Shown here piece after piece: positions 34,276 to 46,482 of a DNA stretch of 64,000 bases. Made by a program: the position numbers and the translations under genes. The notes below the pieces were generated by a model that did no database searches, had not been told where the DNA came from, and saw only the letters and a list, made by a program, of their open reading frames with translations. The stretch spans positions 11,470,982-11,534,981 of the forward strand of contig NC_041726.1 of the NCBI RefSeq assembly GCF_900700375.1, given 5' to 3'. The number at the start of each line of letters is the position of its first letter. Position 1 is the first letter of the stretch. Source of the stretch: Denticeps clupeoides. Its lineage: Eukaryota; Chordata; Actinopteri; Clupeiformes; Denticipitidae.

Positions 34276-37193
34276 TTACTTCCACTGCTGCCCATAGGAA
34301 TCCTGGGAAAACTCCAGGGTGTCATTACTGTAACCATAGTTACCAGAGAAGTCGCCCCCTGGTTGCAGCGGCTGCTGGGCGATAGGCTGAGACCCCCAGT
34401 TCTGCTGATTGTTGGTCTGCCGGCGCTTGGAGTCTGGCTGGTTGAAGACGTCCGCCTTCCTCTTCCCACCCACGTTGCCGCCGCGGTTCCCTCTAGCCCC
34501 CCGGGCGCCACGGCCCCTCTGGGGCTGGAAGGGCCCACCACGGCCGCCACGACCACCTCGAGGAGCACCCATGGGAGCCCCCCTCGGGGAATAGCCCCCT
34601 CGTGAACGGGTGGGTGGGGCACCACGGGCTCTGGGCGGAGGCGGGCCACCACGGCTGGTGCGGCTGCCTCTTGCCCTCATGGCATAGCCATCATCATAAC
34701 CGTAATAAGGATCATCGTAGCCACCTCTGTAGTCATAGCTATAGTAGTCGTCATAGTACTCCTCGTATCCGTAGTAATCAGGGGGGTAGGCGTAGCCGCC
34801 CCGGGAACCGCGCCCCCTGCCACGCCCAGGGGGAGGCATGCGGGGTGGTGGGTAATAGTAATAATCATCATACCTACAAATGCCGAAGAGAGCATGTAAG
34901 TTGTGAGCCCGCCAGAACACACCGGTCCGAATGAAACCAGCCTGCTCCTATCGTTCTCACCCTGTGTTTCTGGTGGTCTGTCGTTGTGCCTGACGTTCTT
35001 TCCTCTTCTTGTCTGGGGGCTTTGCCAGAACAATCTCAATCTCCTCTCCTCCCAGCTCCTTGCCATTCATTTCCTCCATCGCCTAACAGAGAAAAGGTCA
35101 ATAAGTCACTGCCTTCCAATATTAAATCATGCAAATAAAAAAAAATTAATGACTGTAAAAACGTCCACCTTCACAGCTGCATCACGCTCCTCAAAATGGA
35201 CGAATGCGTAATCTTTCAGCTTCTTAACCCGCTCCAGTTTGCCGAATTGAGAGAAGGTTTTCTCCAGCAGCTCCTCGGTCACTGCTGTGGCCAGCTTACG
35301 CACAAACAGAACTTTCACCTGATCGTGAGCAGAGCGAGAGGTTAAAAATCCGTCATGTATTTAGGAATATTTTTTTACATTCAACGGACATCGAGAAATA
35401 TCTGACCTTCGCCATGACTTCTGGGTCGGGCTCAGCGACCGGATCGGCCCATTCCACCGTTACGGGATTGCCCCACACCTTCACCTTGCCACTCATGAGT
35501 CGGCGCCGGGCCTGAGCCGCTGACTTGTGATCCTCATACTCCAGAAAACAGAAGCCGCGGTTCTTCTTCTTGTCATCGGGCTGGGTGTAGAGGATGACCT
35601 CCTGCAGGCCCTCTGCAGCAACACAGAAGCCATCTTTAACCCCAATGTCTAACAGAGACTATGAAAACAAAGGCTTAAAGGCAGAATATCTTTGTTTGCT
35701 CAAAATGGCTTAATTTGAGAGATGCGGGTTGTTGGAAAGAAACAAAATTCAGGACCAAGCTGCATGTTTGCCCAACCTGTAACTTTGCCAAAGTCCTCCA
35801 AGATGCTTTCCCTCGTCTTGTTCTTCGGAATCGACCCCACAAACAGCCGGTTGTTTGCAACAGAGATGCACACGCCAAGGTATTTCCCGGGTCGGATTTC
35901 GTAGTTGTCACACTAAATTTTCAAACACAAGAACACAGCTATAGTTTAAAAGGACACACAGTCGGGTCATTTGGCACTTCCCAGACGCATGCTGGGCAGG
36001 ACCTACTAGTTTCACGGCTTCTTGTGCTGCCTCCTTGCTACAGAAGGTGATGAACGCGTAGCCCCTGTTCTGCCCGGAGAGCGGGTCCATCATTAGCCTC
36101 AAGTCCCAGATGGATCCGGCCTTCTCAAACAGCGGCACCAGTTCATCCTCGTACAGATCTCGTGGGATCTTTCCCACAAAGACCTACAGGAAACAACAGC
36201 CATTAAATAAGCGGGTCTTGCAGATGCAGTGCAAATCAGATGTTATGAACTGTGAACAGAATTATAATTATGAAGTAAAAGTCAACTCATAACGTAGGTG
36301 AATACCTACTTCTGTTCCAATACCAGGTTGTGTCCCAGAAAACACTGTTTCTGGAGGGGGTCCACCATACTTCCTCTGACCTGTAGTGACATCGAGGGTG
36401 TATCCCGTCCTGTCAAGAAGCGCCTGTGTGGATAGACCTTTCATTACGATTTTTAAAATCCAAAGTCTGACATTTTTGGAGCAACAGAGAGAACCACGTT
36501 AGAAAACTAAAGACTTTCAAATTTTGTAAATATGATAACATTTTCCGACCTTTATCTTCGACTCATCAGGACCCTTCGTTGATTCCTGAACTTTGCTCCC
36601 CTGCTTTTCTCTCTGCCGGTACGTCTTCATGACCCCACACAAAAAAGCACTTTTGTTCTGTGTGAACAAGGACAATACATATTGGAAACCGTAAGAAACC
36701 AGACGTGGTTTATATAACGGCAAACTGGATCAGTGATGAACATACGGACCTGTACATGGGACAGATCGCTCTCTTTAAACTGCTGTAGAACAGAAAGTGC
36801 TCCGTCTTCGTTGAACTCACGCAGGGCATCAATCGCCCTCTCGTCTAAGTCAGCATACGCCACAAGACCTTTGAAGAAAAAGGTTATTTAAAGACAACAA
36901 CATTACATTTGCACACCATGATGAAGATATTGTCAATTTTAGTGACTGATCTAATTTAAGATTTGATTTATCTATGGCATACATATTTCTACACAACCTG
37001 TTGACGAGACAACAGGACTACTCGGCTCCGTAAACTCACCGGTCTGAAAGATATTGTCAAGGCTCTCCGCAACTTTCTGGGGAAGGCCAGCATCAATGAG
37101 GGTCTGGTAGTTTTCAGTGTGCTCGGCTGAAACATCCATCGGCTCCTCCTCCTCTTTGACTGCAGCGGAGCTGCCGTTCACCTCAGCTGCCAT
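34276..37193 (-). CDS. hnrnpr: Heterogeneous nuclear ribonucleoprotein R
   Basis: A nuclear RNA-binding protein of the hnRNP R/Q family with roles in splicing and mRNA transport. Ten coding exons: 37040-37193, 36750-36868, 36550-36657, 36310-36423, 36007-36183, 35777-35912, 35407-35612, 35169-35318, 34961-35082, 34276-34873. They give 627 residues (human 633). The N-terminal acidic domain starts [23 protein letters not shown]1 has [23 protein letters not shown]2 has [20 protein letters not shown] and RRM3 has [20 protein letters not shown]. The last exon encodes Tyr/Gly-rich and RGG repeats and ends [10 protein letters not shown]. Differences from the paralogue syncrip, such as the [13 protein letters not shown] stretch near the end, favour hnrnpr. 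A 5' non-coding exon ends at 37873. Confidence 0.94.
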
Positions 37194-37872
37194 CCTTCTT
37201 TATAAAAAAGCCAAAAAGACTGTTATAAATAAAGAAATAAAATTATAAAAATTAACAAATATTAAAATTTGTTTTAAATAAATAAATAAAAAAAACACCA
37301 AGTCAACACACAGTTTATGGCCTTTGTGTACCAAAAGCTTAATTCGTACCTGAATTATTTGCAGCTATTTACCAGTTAAGGCGGCTAAGCGAAAGTGGGA
37401 ACCGCAGGAATTGTCTGGAGCGCCAGGAAACTAACGCTGCAGCGTTAAGGCATAAAACGAACATCTGTTTCAATATTCCACACTCGCGGAATAAAAGAAT
37501 AAATAACTAGTGCGCGTTGTGCACTTAGCAGCAGCGCCCGTTCGCATGCACTACTTTTTACTACATGTGTTTTGTTACCGCGGTCCGCCCACTTCGCGTG
37601 TTAGCAACGCTGCTAAGCTAACCGGCAAACGAGAGAAGAAAAAAGCGACCTCACCGACTCAAAAACACGGATAAACCATTTCACTAGAGAGCAAAAGTCA
37701 TTCCGTCAATTGCTGAAATACGAGTGGCCCTTCTTAAAAATGCACAACAGAAAACAAAGCCAGGAGGCATATTTTGCCCCGCTGCTAGCTCGCCCGACCC
37801 GAGGCCTACCTGGCGGAATTCAAATAATCCACCCGCCAAAAGCGCCCAAACGGGCGTCCAGCCGCGGCTCAC

Positions 37873-38130
37873 CTGTGCTGCCACGCGATGGGTCGATTTA
37901 TGCAGTCGATGCGCTCAACCGGTCGATCGTCGGAGCTCCGCGGGCGCGTTTAACATTTAAAACGGCGTGATTTCGTGGCTCTAGCGCTACCCACGAGACA
38001 ACCCAGGCGAAGCCCGTCGCGCTAAACAACGCCACTTCCTCGCCGTGAAGGCCAGCCCCCCCACGCTGGCGTCAGCGCGGCGGACGCGCGCACGTACGAC
38101 GTCCTGCGTGACGTAGCAGCGTTCGAGAAT
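37873..38130 (-). promoter_or_regulatory. hnrnpr CpG-island promoter and 5' non-coding exon
   Basis: A donor (CACAG followed by GTGAGC on the - strand, boundary at 37873) marks the end of a 5' non-coding exon spliced to the exon with the start codon. The region to about 38130 is GC- and CpG-rich, and a CRE-like TGACGTA lies at 38109-38115. The transcription start cannot be fixed from sequence. Confidence 0.55.
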
Positions 38131-38985
38131 CGCAATGGCGGCTCCGACAACGCAGAACTATTATTTTTTACTTCGTATCATTTATTTTAAAGTGACTAGA
38201 CTGTTTACGACTGAATGTTTAAGTTTATATACAACATAACATTATTACATAACGTTATATACGTAAGTACGTTTTATGTTGCCTCACAAGATGTTAAGAG
38301 TTTGCTGACTAATTACATGGTTCATGTAATTAGGTGTTATTTACGTATTTACGAACGTAACTTTACATTTCTGCATAACCTTCTGTTCGTTTGCGGAGAA
38401 ATGTCGGTGTTTGTGGTACAGCAGCAGTGCAACAGAGATGTACGAAAGCCCTTTAGATATAGGATATATAAAACCATGTTAATATTAATCCTGCTTCAGG
38501 GTTGAACCTGGGTTTGAAGTACATGTCCTTATCACATTTTCAGAATATTTTATTGTATAATAATTCATCTACACGGTATGTTTTAAACGAGGTTTCCTCT
38601 GTATCTGTTGACTTTTAACCCCGTCACTAGATGGCGCAAAAGACTGCGTTTAGTTAACTAACTTAAATTCGATGGGTTTATTTAATTACAGTTTGCCTAA
38701 ATTAATTTTAATCTGTATTAATCTGAGATTTCCGGATAAAATTAAATATATATATTTATAAATGTAGTTTTTCCGTTATTGTGGTGTGGTGGGGCATAAC
38801 AAGAACAAATTTTCTTACAGTCCATTGCCAGTGAAAAAACTATGACAAACTATGACAGTGACATGTCAATACTTGTTTCCATACATGAAACAACATTGGA
38901 TGTCATTGTGCAGCATTTAGGAATGCATCAAAGTAAACTGTTTCTTTAAAAGCATATGCAAATGATGAAGTGTCTCTTTTGGTCG
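38131..38985. other. Intergenic region upstream of hnrnpr
   Basis: AT-rich sequence with no recognised gene. It contains one CTAGATGGCGCAAAAGACTG word at about 38630 that recurs in related form at 39145 and 41040. Confidence 0.5.
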
Positions 38986-38989
38986 CTTT

Positions 38990-39330
38990 CAGGATATAGC
39001 CACAGACCACGTACCTCAAAAAAAAGAAAGGAAAAATGGGGCAGACCAAGCAGTAAAGTGACCTTCTTTCAAAAAACATAAAATAATCAATATTCATTAC
39101 ATCATTTTGCATTTGGCATAAATTCATTGCACTGGTATCAACCCGCTAGGTGTCACAAGAGACGATTGGTTTTGCTGTGAACGGAAAGCCTTGGTTTTGA
39201 TTGGTCGTCAGTTTGGCATGTAGTTACCAGGGCAAATGGCGTACTAGACGTTTTTTGGATCTCATGTGTAGTGCTTTGTTTTATTATTACTGAACATTTT
39301 GCACTGTATTATCAGTAACCTATTCAGGAT
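38990..39330. repeat. Diverged duplicated block, copy 1
   Basis: It shares four anchors, in the same order, with 40820-41280: CCACAGACCAC (38997), the CTAGGTGTCACAAGAGACGA word (39147), CCAGGGCAAAT (39228) and TGAACATTTTGCACTGTATT (39290). Spacing differs by insertions. It may be an old tandem duplication or two copies of an uncharacterised repeat. Confidence 0.45.
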
Positions 39331-39996
39331 ATGCATGCTGGTAATATATTTTTTATTGTGGATTTTGTACAGATCTGTCATTGTGAAGTTCAATAAAGTT
39401 ACATTAATATCACACTTTCTTACTTTACAAATGAAAACTCATGCAAACTTTTCCTATCAAATTCCTTGCTCTTCTCTGAACATTCACAAAGGGGTTCTCA
39501 TTTTTTTAAATAATTTTTTACACACTGGAAAATGTACAGCTTTCCCACAATTTCAAAAATGTTCATATTTTGAGAAACATAGTAAGCTGCGGCACACAGC
39601 TGAATGACTGGAAGTTATAAAAAATAATACTCAGTTTGCTGATTGAAAGTTTTGCTTTTGATTCATTGTCATTACGGTGTCATTATTTGGTTACTAGAAC
39701 ATCATTTAAGCTTGAGGTTTTGCCCGAACTTGTTTGACCAGTTTTCGATTACAGTCCGTGGATCTTGTTCAGACAGTAATAAGATCAATGTAAACATGAC
39801 ACTTTTTCTTTCCCTCACTGCAAACTCAGGCACATTTTGTCAGATCTAATTCCATGCTTTTCTCCGAACATGGAGGAAACAGAAGGGCATTGCAAGGCCT
39901 CTATTGGAGGGTTATTTACAGCCAACAAGAAGATAAATGCAATGGTGCCGTAGACAAACACTACAAAAAAATGGCGAACAATGTGGACAAACAGTT

Positions 39997-40083
39997 CCTT
40001 CGATAGCTCAGCTGGTAGAGCGGAGGACTGTAGTTTTAATGCCTGTAATCCTTAGGTCGCTGGTTCAATAACGACTCGAAGGT
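39997..40083 (+). tRNA. tRNA-Tyr (GTA) with 14-base intron, T arm decayed
   Basis: The acceptor stem CCTTCGA/TCGAAGG is perfect and the D arm GCTCAGCTGGTAGAGC is intact. The anticodon GTA is at 40030-40032, followed by one G and an intron (40034-40047), in the usual tRNA-Tyr place. A TCTTTTT terminator follows. The T arm (GCTGG TTCAATA ACGAC) has two mismatched pairs and an altered loop. This is a recent pseudogene or a weak gene. Confidence 0.75.
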
Positions 40084-40084
40084 C

Positions 40085-40495
40085 TTTTTATATTTACGTG
40101 CTGTCTCAGGAAAACAAAGAGCATCCTGAAGGACCCCAGCCACCCTGCACTGTCACTTTTTACTTTCCTGCCATCAGGCAAAAGACTCAGGACAATTCAC
40201 ACACGCACATCACGATTCAGGAACAGTTTCTACCCCAGTGCCATCAGGCTATACAACACATAGTATGAACTGCACTGTCACTTAAATTATGCACCATCAC
40301 TTTATTATGCAACTTAGATATATTCACCCTTCTGTGACTTATTTATTTATTGCTGCTGCACTTTGTCTTCTATGTCTTCTATGTATCATGTTCTATGTTC
40401 TGTCTATGTGGGAGAGGTTTTCAAGTAAGAATTTAATTTTGCTCTGTACGCTGTACTTTACATATGACAATAAACTTCAACCTCAACCTCAACCT
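40085..40495 (+). repeat. 5'-truncated CR1/L2-type LINE with ORF2 C-terminus
   Basis: One frame reads LKDPSHPALSLFTFLPSGKR, then RTSRFRNSFYPSAIRLYNT. This is the conserved end of CR1/L2-clade ORF2 proteins. A 3' UTR follows that ends in GACAATAAACTTCAACC with a CAACCT repeat. The copy begins right after the tRNA-Tyr terminator. Confidence 0.7.
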
Positions 40496-40819
40496 CCAAA
40501 CTTCGAAAGACAGACACTATAAGAATGTAGTTTAAGTCCTTCCCTATTACTATAAATTACACATAGAACGATAATAACAACAATCAATACGTACAGAATC
40601 GTTGAATCCACATTGCCACGGGAATTAAGATCATACCTACTACTGATCATTGTGTACAGAACAGTTTTACATGGCAGTGAACAAGTAAACCATGTTATCT
40701 GGGACAATTTAATTCACTGCCATTGGCATTTAATAATAGTAGCTAAATAGCTCAGGGTTTTAGCTCATATAGGCATATAGTTCGGGACAAACACCTGCAT
40801 ATTCAGTACAAAGCAGAAA

Positions 40820-41280
40820 TGCACAGCCTTAGAGGTATGCCCACAGACCACCTAACCACACCACAGCACCCAGATGGAAGACAGACCAAACAGCCCAGAG
40901 AATCTCAGCATAACATCACAAATGTGTCTCGATAACTCAGAAGGCGGTCGCCAGGGCTTCATTCAGCCCTGCGCCCCAATAAATAAAGGAATGGCATCAT
41001 GGCATCTTGTTTTTTAAACAGCAGAATTGTTCATGTGGCCAGTAGGTGGTACAAAAGACTGTTGTTTGGGCTTTTGATGGGTCCACAATTGCATATTTAG
41101 TTGCCAGGTAAATATACAGGCTTGAGGTTTTTTTTTTTTTGACACATTCGTTCGACGCGTTTTTTAACCTTTTTAAACTATGGCGCTTTTGAGGAATATT
41201 TCCGTCTCTGGATTATATCATTATTTTTTTATTATCATTGAACATTTTGCATAGCATAATTAGTGAGGTTGTACTAAACC
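40820..41280. repeat. Diverged duplicated block, copy 2
   Basis: It matches 38990-39330 through CCACAGACCACC (40829), AGTAGGTGGTACAAAAGACT (41041), GCCAGGTAAAT (41102) and TGAACATTTTGCATAGCATA (41238), in the same order and strand. Confidence 0.45.
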
Positions 41281-41289
41281 AGAAAGTGT

Positions 41290-42595
41290 TGTTTTGTATT
41301 GTTCTGTACTCCTGTCTTTTAGTAGGCCGAGTTCTGTTTCGGTCCAAGTTCAATTACAAATGAAATTTCAGTGGCTCCTGCTAGAAAGCAGGACCTTTCA
41401 TTTCCCGAAACTGTAATTTCATTTACGGGAAATCACGAGGTCATATCGTGCAATTCCTGAAGGTGGACAGCCGTGGTGCTCTTCAACCACTAGACACACT
41501 CAGAATAAGGGACTTTTTCAAGGTAATTTTTTTTTAATCCTTTCAAGTAGCCGGGCCAGGGAAATTCAGGGGATTATCGGCATTATGACAGGGGAGTTCA
41601 GGGCCAAAAAAATTAATTATATTAACAACCCATTTTTTTTCAGGGGTGGGGATCAACACGAAGAGAGAAACCACAATGTTGTGTTTATGTCTCGTGGCAT
41701 TCCGTAAGGAATGTGGTGGCATTTCAAGACTTCAGTCCTCGGCGCAACACACGACACACCCAGGATTAAAGGAATGCAAACCAGAGACCTTCTTCTAAAA
41801 ACTGATCCAAAACGAGGAATGCCCAGGAAGGCCCACATCCCTTTATAAAAAAAAACCAGACGGACGTTATCCTCATGTGAACTACGGGCTGCCCTGACTC
41901 ATGCTTTGTGGTTGTAATCCTTTACCGCATCACATGAGCTCGTATTTTTTCCTGTCAAGTTTGACTGCCAGTGGCTGTGCTGAGCTAAAGCTGTTTCAAT
42001 CTGTGTGGATCCTTCACATTGAGAAGAATAAAAAAAATAAAAACCCAACAGCGAATAAGGAACCGGCAGCAGCTTGCCTCTGTCAGAGAAACCAGGGCTT
42101 GGCTGTTGTTTGGCATCATTCTTGGCTGAGTCAGGTGCCACAGCAGCAGCATTTTACTGAGACTAAAAGAGAAAGAGAGCTGGTGGGTACTTTCCAACTG
42201 TCCGTTACTGCGGCACGCCGGTTATACTATTTCACCATTGTCTCAGATACACAACACGGGATACGAACGGCAGAAGACACGACCCATATATCCTCTGACC
42301 TGCAATAGTGCAGCCATACAATGCAAAGTAAACTCTAATAAGTAAACACAAATATGGTGTATTATTAATCGATTCAGAAGTTTGGGTTGTACTTCGGCCT
42401 GGGAGACAGTGTTTCAGTATACTACACCCCTCTCCTGCTATCGTGTCGTTCTGATACGCTGGTTTTAATTCAGAGAGAAGGAGAGATGGGGTCACATGCA
42501 CTTGTAAGCATCATTAAATGAAACTGTATTTATCATATTGATGTAAGAAATAATAACACTGGTTTCTAATGAAGCCCAGGCACTACAACGACCTG
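41290..42595. other. Unannotated intergenic DNA
   Basis: No gene, RNA or repeat that I can name. An open frame of 135 codons at 41901 is low-complexity in places and has no known motif. Confidence 0.45.
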
Positions 42596-42599
42596 TAAA

Positions 42600-42850
42600 A
42601 AGATGTCCTGTGTTGTACAGCCCCTTCGCTTTACAAACGTGGATTTCCGCATCTCGTCGGCCATTTCAGGACTGTTGGAGTAAAATGGTGCCCCGTTTGT
42701 GCTTGTATCCGTTAGGGGGTAGTAGAGCACAGGCACGTGTTTGGCAAGAAATATGTATATAACAACTACAGATATGGAAAAGGAAGGTGCTGGGGCTTTT
42801 CCAGCGTGTTTCTCGGTATTCACCACAGGCCCCAGAATGTGACACATTAA
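42600..42850. repeat. Diverged repeat pair, copy 1
   Basis: It shares GGCCATTT, AGTAAAATGGTG, TAGGGGGTAGTAGAGCAC plus AGGCACGT, and GGGGCTTTTCCAG with 43800-44060, in the same order. Confidence 0.45.
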
Positions 42851-43799
42851 AGGCAAACCATAGCAGCGTTATGCAATCCCAGGGTGAAAAAAAAAATCAA
42901 TGGTCATAGCTCAAATCTCAAAATTCCAGTATCTTAAATAATATCTACTCATTCTAGACTGGCCACATACACACTACAGGACCACCAACACAGCGGACAC
43001 AAACTCTACACTTCCCGCCACAGTACGTCGTGCAGAGTGGGCTGAGAGACGAGGCACCGGAGCACGACATTAATAAAATGGCATTCAGAGCACGTTGCTG
43101 TGGACGAGGTCTAAATGACAGTCGTCATTAGCAAAAACCAACAAGCTATACCTGTTGGTCAACCAGGCATCACACAATGCAGCTTTACACTGTTACTTAT
43201 TAACCTAAACATGAACTATATGTATATATGTTTGTTGCTATTTACAATCATTTTTATTCAACTTAATTTCTCTTTATATGTGAAGTTGAGTGGCTCTGAC
43301 TGAGTTCAGGCCGTTAATTCAGATTCTGACAAGTGCTTATTAATCAATAACCAAATCTTGGGCAATTGGCCCTCCTGCAAATTTCAGGTTGTTGACATGA
43401 TGAAAGGGTGGCAAAGTGCTGATCGGAATTCGTGAGGGTGCCTCGGATGCCAGCCTCAGTACTTCATTCTTCCGTGTTGTTCTTGTTTTTAAGCCTTAGA
43501 GAGGCAACTAAGAAGTAATAAACCTCTTTATTACTTCTGCCCTGATGTTGTGCATGTCTGTAAATAAGATCCTGATTGTATATTGTAAATTTTGCTCTCT
43601 TCTGTATATTATTTTGTATTGTGTTGCTTGACAGACTCCAAACCAAATTCAGTGCCTACAAACTTGGCCAAGGCACACGATTGTAATTCTTCTGAATTAA
43701 TGGCATGTTCACACATGAGAGCAGCGCAGTTATGCGGGAGATGGTCTGATCGTTGTAACAAGTTCCTTATTTCCGTATTCAAAACACAGATAGCCGCTG

Positions 43800-44060
43800 C
43801 GCTTCAAACTCGCCGGGGAATGGCCGCCATTTTAGGTGCCGCACAGTAAAATGGTGGCCTGGCGTTCAACTTTACCTGCTCCACCGTGTGACTGTGTTCC
43901 CTGTAGGGGGTAGTGGAGCACCGGCACGTTCACGTATTGAGCGCTGTGGTTATAATACCGTGTGCCAAGACGAGAGAGAAAGTGAAGGTACGATTCGGGG
44001 ACTTTCCAGACTGGGTGTGCCTTTTGGTAATAACCATAGACACCATCCTGTACTCTGAAC
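43800..44060. repeat. Diverged repeat pair, copy 2
   Basis: It matches the block at 42600-42850 through GCCGCCATTTTAGG, AGTAAAATGGTG, TAGGGGGTAGTGGAGCACCG plus GCACGT, and GGGGACTTTCCAG. The last word is also an NF-kB-like site. The family is unknown. Confidence 0.45.
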
Positions 44061-44289
44061 TCTGAATACCAACACGTAGAGATATGTTGATATTGTATCT
44101 ATGGGTACGACGTTTATGTGCAATTATAAATAAAATTCTTAACCCAGAAGAAGTCCTTGTGGCAGAAAACAATAATTGGTCTGGAAGACCAATCAGACAT
44201 TTACATATATTACATTCCATATTACAAGTAAACATTTTGCCCTTGAAATTGAAATGATTTAAGCAGAAGAAATTTGTAAGCGTAAGGAT

Positions 44290-44553
44290 TTTGTGGACGA
44301 GGTCACAGCATCCCCAATACAGCTGCTCTTTGTGGGAAGTTCCTGCTTTGGTTAAGGAAGGCCACTGATGTTGCTGAAAAAGCAACTGCTGGTTCTGATG
44401 GGGATGTGCCAGAACACACAGCGCATCACAGTCTGTTGTGTATGGGGCTGAGAGGCGGCAGACCAATCGTGGATGTCCATTCTGACCCGTGTCCTCTGAA
44501 CTAGACCACCGAGCAGTGGAAGAAGGTGTCCTGGTCTGATGAATCACATTTTC
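44290..44553 (+). mobile_element. Tc1-like transposase fragment
   Basis: The end of this stretch reads SWSDESHF in frame, the Tc1 catalytic-core motif W.VLWSDES.F. The upstream part (44290-44540) is related in other, broken frames. A family A SINE starts immediately after, so the rest of the element is gone or displaced. Confidence 0.5.
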
Positions 44554-44706
44554 TGACACTGAGCAAAGCACCGTCCCCACACACTGTTCCCCGGGTGCCC
44601 GTCATGGCTGCCCACTGCTCACCAATCGTGATGGTTAAAAGGAGAGGACGCATTTCACTGTGTCACCATGTGCTGTGTATCACAATGACAATCGCTTCAC
44701 TTTCAC
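44554..44706 (+). mobile_element. 5'-truncated SINE (family A)
   Basis: It starts at CTGAGCAAAGCACCGTCCCC and runs through GTCATGGCTGCCCACTGCTC to the tail TGACAATCGCTTCACTTTC. The tRNA head is absent. Confidence 0.75.
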
Positions 44707-45231
44707 TAATTAATAAAACAATTAATGAGCAGTGGTTTCTGCAAATGACCCTTCAGCTCCGGTGGAAGCAGAAAAAACACACAGATGTATAAATAAATTA
44801 TTGAAACGTATTATTATGTATAGTAGATATGCAATTATTCGTTATTTATCTATTTAGGAAATAGTTTAAAACTATGTTAATGCTTCTCCGTAACAAATTT
44901 CGGAATGTTAATCATATACAGGAAACATAAACTAGTAAAGGTTGTTGTTGGTTACTGATGTGGGTGGCTGGACACCTCATTCCTCTATGCTCATAAATGC
45001 AGTCATGTCAAACTTAATTTTTAACCCCAGTCCATGACAATAACGGATACCTGGTGGGACTTACAAGGTTCTGGAAATGAGGTTTTCTGTGGGAATCTTT
45101 CCTGGCCCTCTTGTCCCTTTTTTATGCTCCTCATTCCTTCCACTCATACAACGTACTTCTCACACTCACAATACATGAATATTTTGGATTTATTGTTTAA
45201 TTTTTTTAATTAATAACTTCAAGAAGTACTC

Positions 45232-45267
45232 AAGGAGGCCAGGTGATCTAAGGAGGCCAGGTGATCT
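45232..45267. repeat. Perfect 18-base tandem duplication
   Basis: AAGGAGGCCAGGTGATCT occurs twice back to back (45232-45249 and 45250-45267). Confidence 0.9.
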
Positions 45268-45852
45268 AAATTTCATACAACTTGCTCAGGGCTTCTAGCT
45301 CTTATTTTACTATTATTATTTGTTCAGAGTGACAAGTTTTCATTATTTAAACATAGATATTCGTTTGGGATGTATTATCGATAGCTGTATTGTAATGGCA
45401 TGTTTCTCTCTAGTTTGCTGTTTCCTACATAAATGCAGAGAGGCAAACAAACAATAGGTTCTTGGTAAATTCTCAGGATGACTCCATGCAGTGAAAAATA
45501 AGCAGCCCTCATGCTTACCAGGCAGCCAGCTGACCCAACCCCTCTACCGCAGAACCAACAACAACAGGTTTCTAGATACACTGACAAGACAAATGATGCC
45601 TATTATCCATGCAAACAACGATGAAAGAACGATGAATATTTTATGGGTCCATGTACACTGGTAACATTTTACACAACCAGACAAACCCATTCAACAACAG
45701 AAATAAAAATGGACTTGTTTTGTGAGCTGTGTTTCAAATTTTAGGCTGGTATTCTACGGTTAAGTAAACCAATCACCCCGGCAAGGTCTGGTGAAAAGCA
45801 AACCAACCTGCAGAACAAGATCTGCTGTGGCACTGCCAGGAAGAGTACCAGT

Positions 45853-45878
45853 CACACACACACACACACACACACACA
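45853..45878. repeat. (CA)n microsatellite
   Basis: About 13 pure CA units. Confidence 0.9.
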
Positions 45879-46001
45879 GAATCAGAGGGGGAGGGGGAGA
45901 CAGGAAGCAATGGGACTTTATTAGCACACAAGACAGACTCATACACCGACTCACAAAAGAAATCCGAATAGAAGCGTTTCTTTAATTCTCAGTGAGAATA
46001 T

Positions 46002-46007
46002 TTTATT
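46002..46007 (-). terminator. tap2 polyadenylation signal (probable)
   Basis: AATAAA on the - strand, about 475 bases past the tap2 stop codon. Confidence 0.45.
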
Positions 46008-46482
46008 GGTTTTCACTAATGTTAAATAATATCTCTAGTTTACAGCAACAGCAGAAAATGTACAACTTGATAAAAAATACAGTATATTTACAGTTCAGGA
46101 AATTTAGCATGCACATGATGCTGTCAAGAAAGCTGTTCATTGGGACTGGCCTCCTGTAAAAGTGAATTTCTGGTTGAGAGTTTTCTGATGTTGATGTTGT
46201 CTGCCCTTATCCAAGTCCTACTGTGTCGATCAATGTTTATATGTCTGTAGATGTATTTGCCTTTTGTCCTGTATGCTGTGCTTTTGTTGAAAGTCATGCA
46301 AATGTGTCCTGTGTCTTTTCCATGCTGCGTCCTGACACATTATTTTGGTATAATCCCAAAATTGGCTCGTGGAACTGTTACCTCCAAAATATATACATTT
46401 CATTAGTTTTGCACTTTATATAAATGTGAAAATGTTGCAGTAGCCTGTAGGAAGGGTGGAACGTGCATTTTTACATAAATTG

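Larger units (their letters stand above)
44707..46001. other. Intergenic region downstream of tap2
   Basis: AT-rich sequence with no recognised gene. It holds a perfect 18-base tandem duplication (45232-45267) and a CA microsatellite (45853-45878). The tap2 polyadenylation signal (AATAAA on the - strand) is at 46002-46007. Confidence 0.5.

Noticed and set aside
34183-34605. 140-codon + strand frame
   Set aside because: Antisense to the RGG-rich last exon of hnrnpr.
41300-42500. Possible LTR or retroviral sequence
   Set aside because: No pol-like, gag-like or envelope-like text and no matching direct repeats were seen.
43930-44580. 216-codon - strand frame
   Set aside because: It runs antisense through a Tc1 fragment and a repeat block; no protein-like conservation was recognised.
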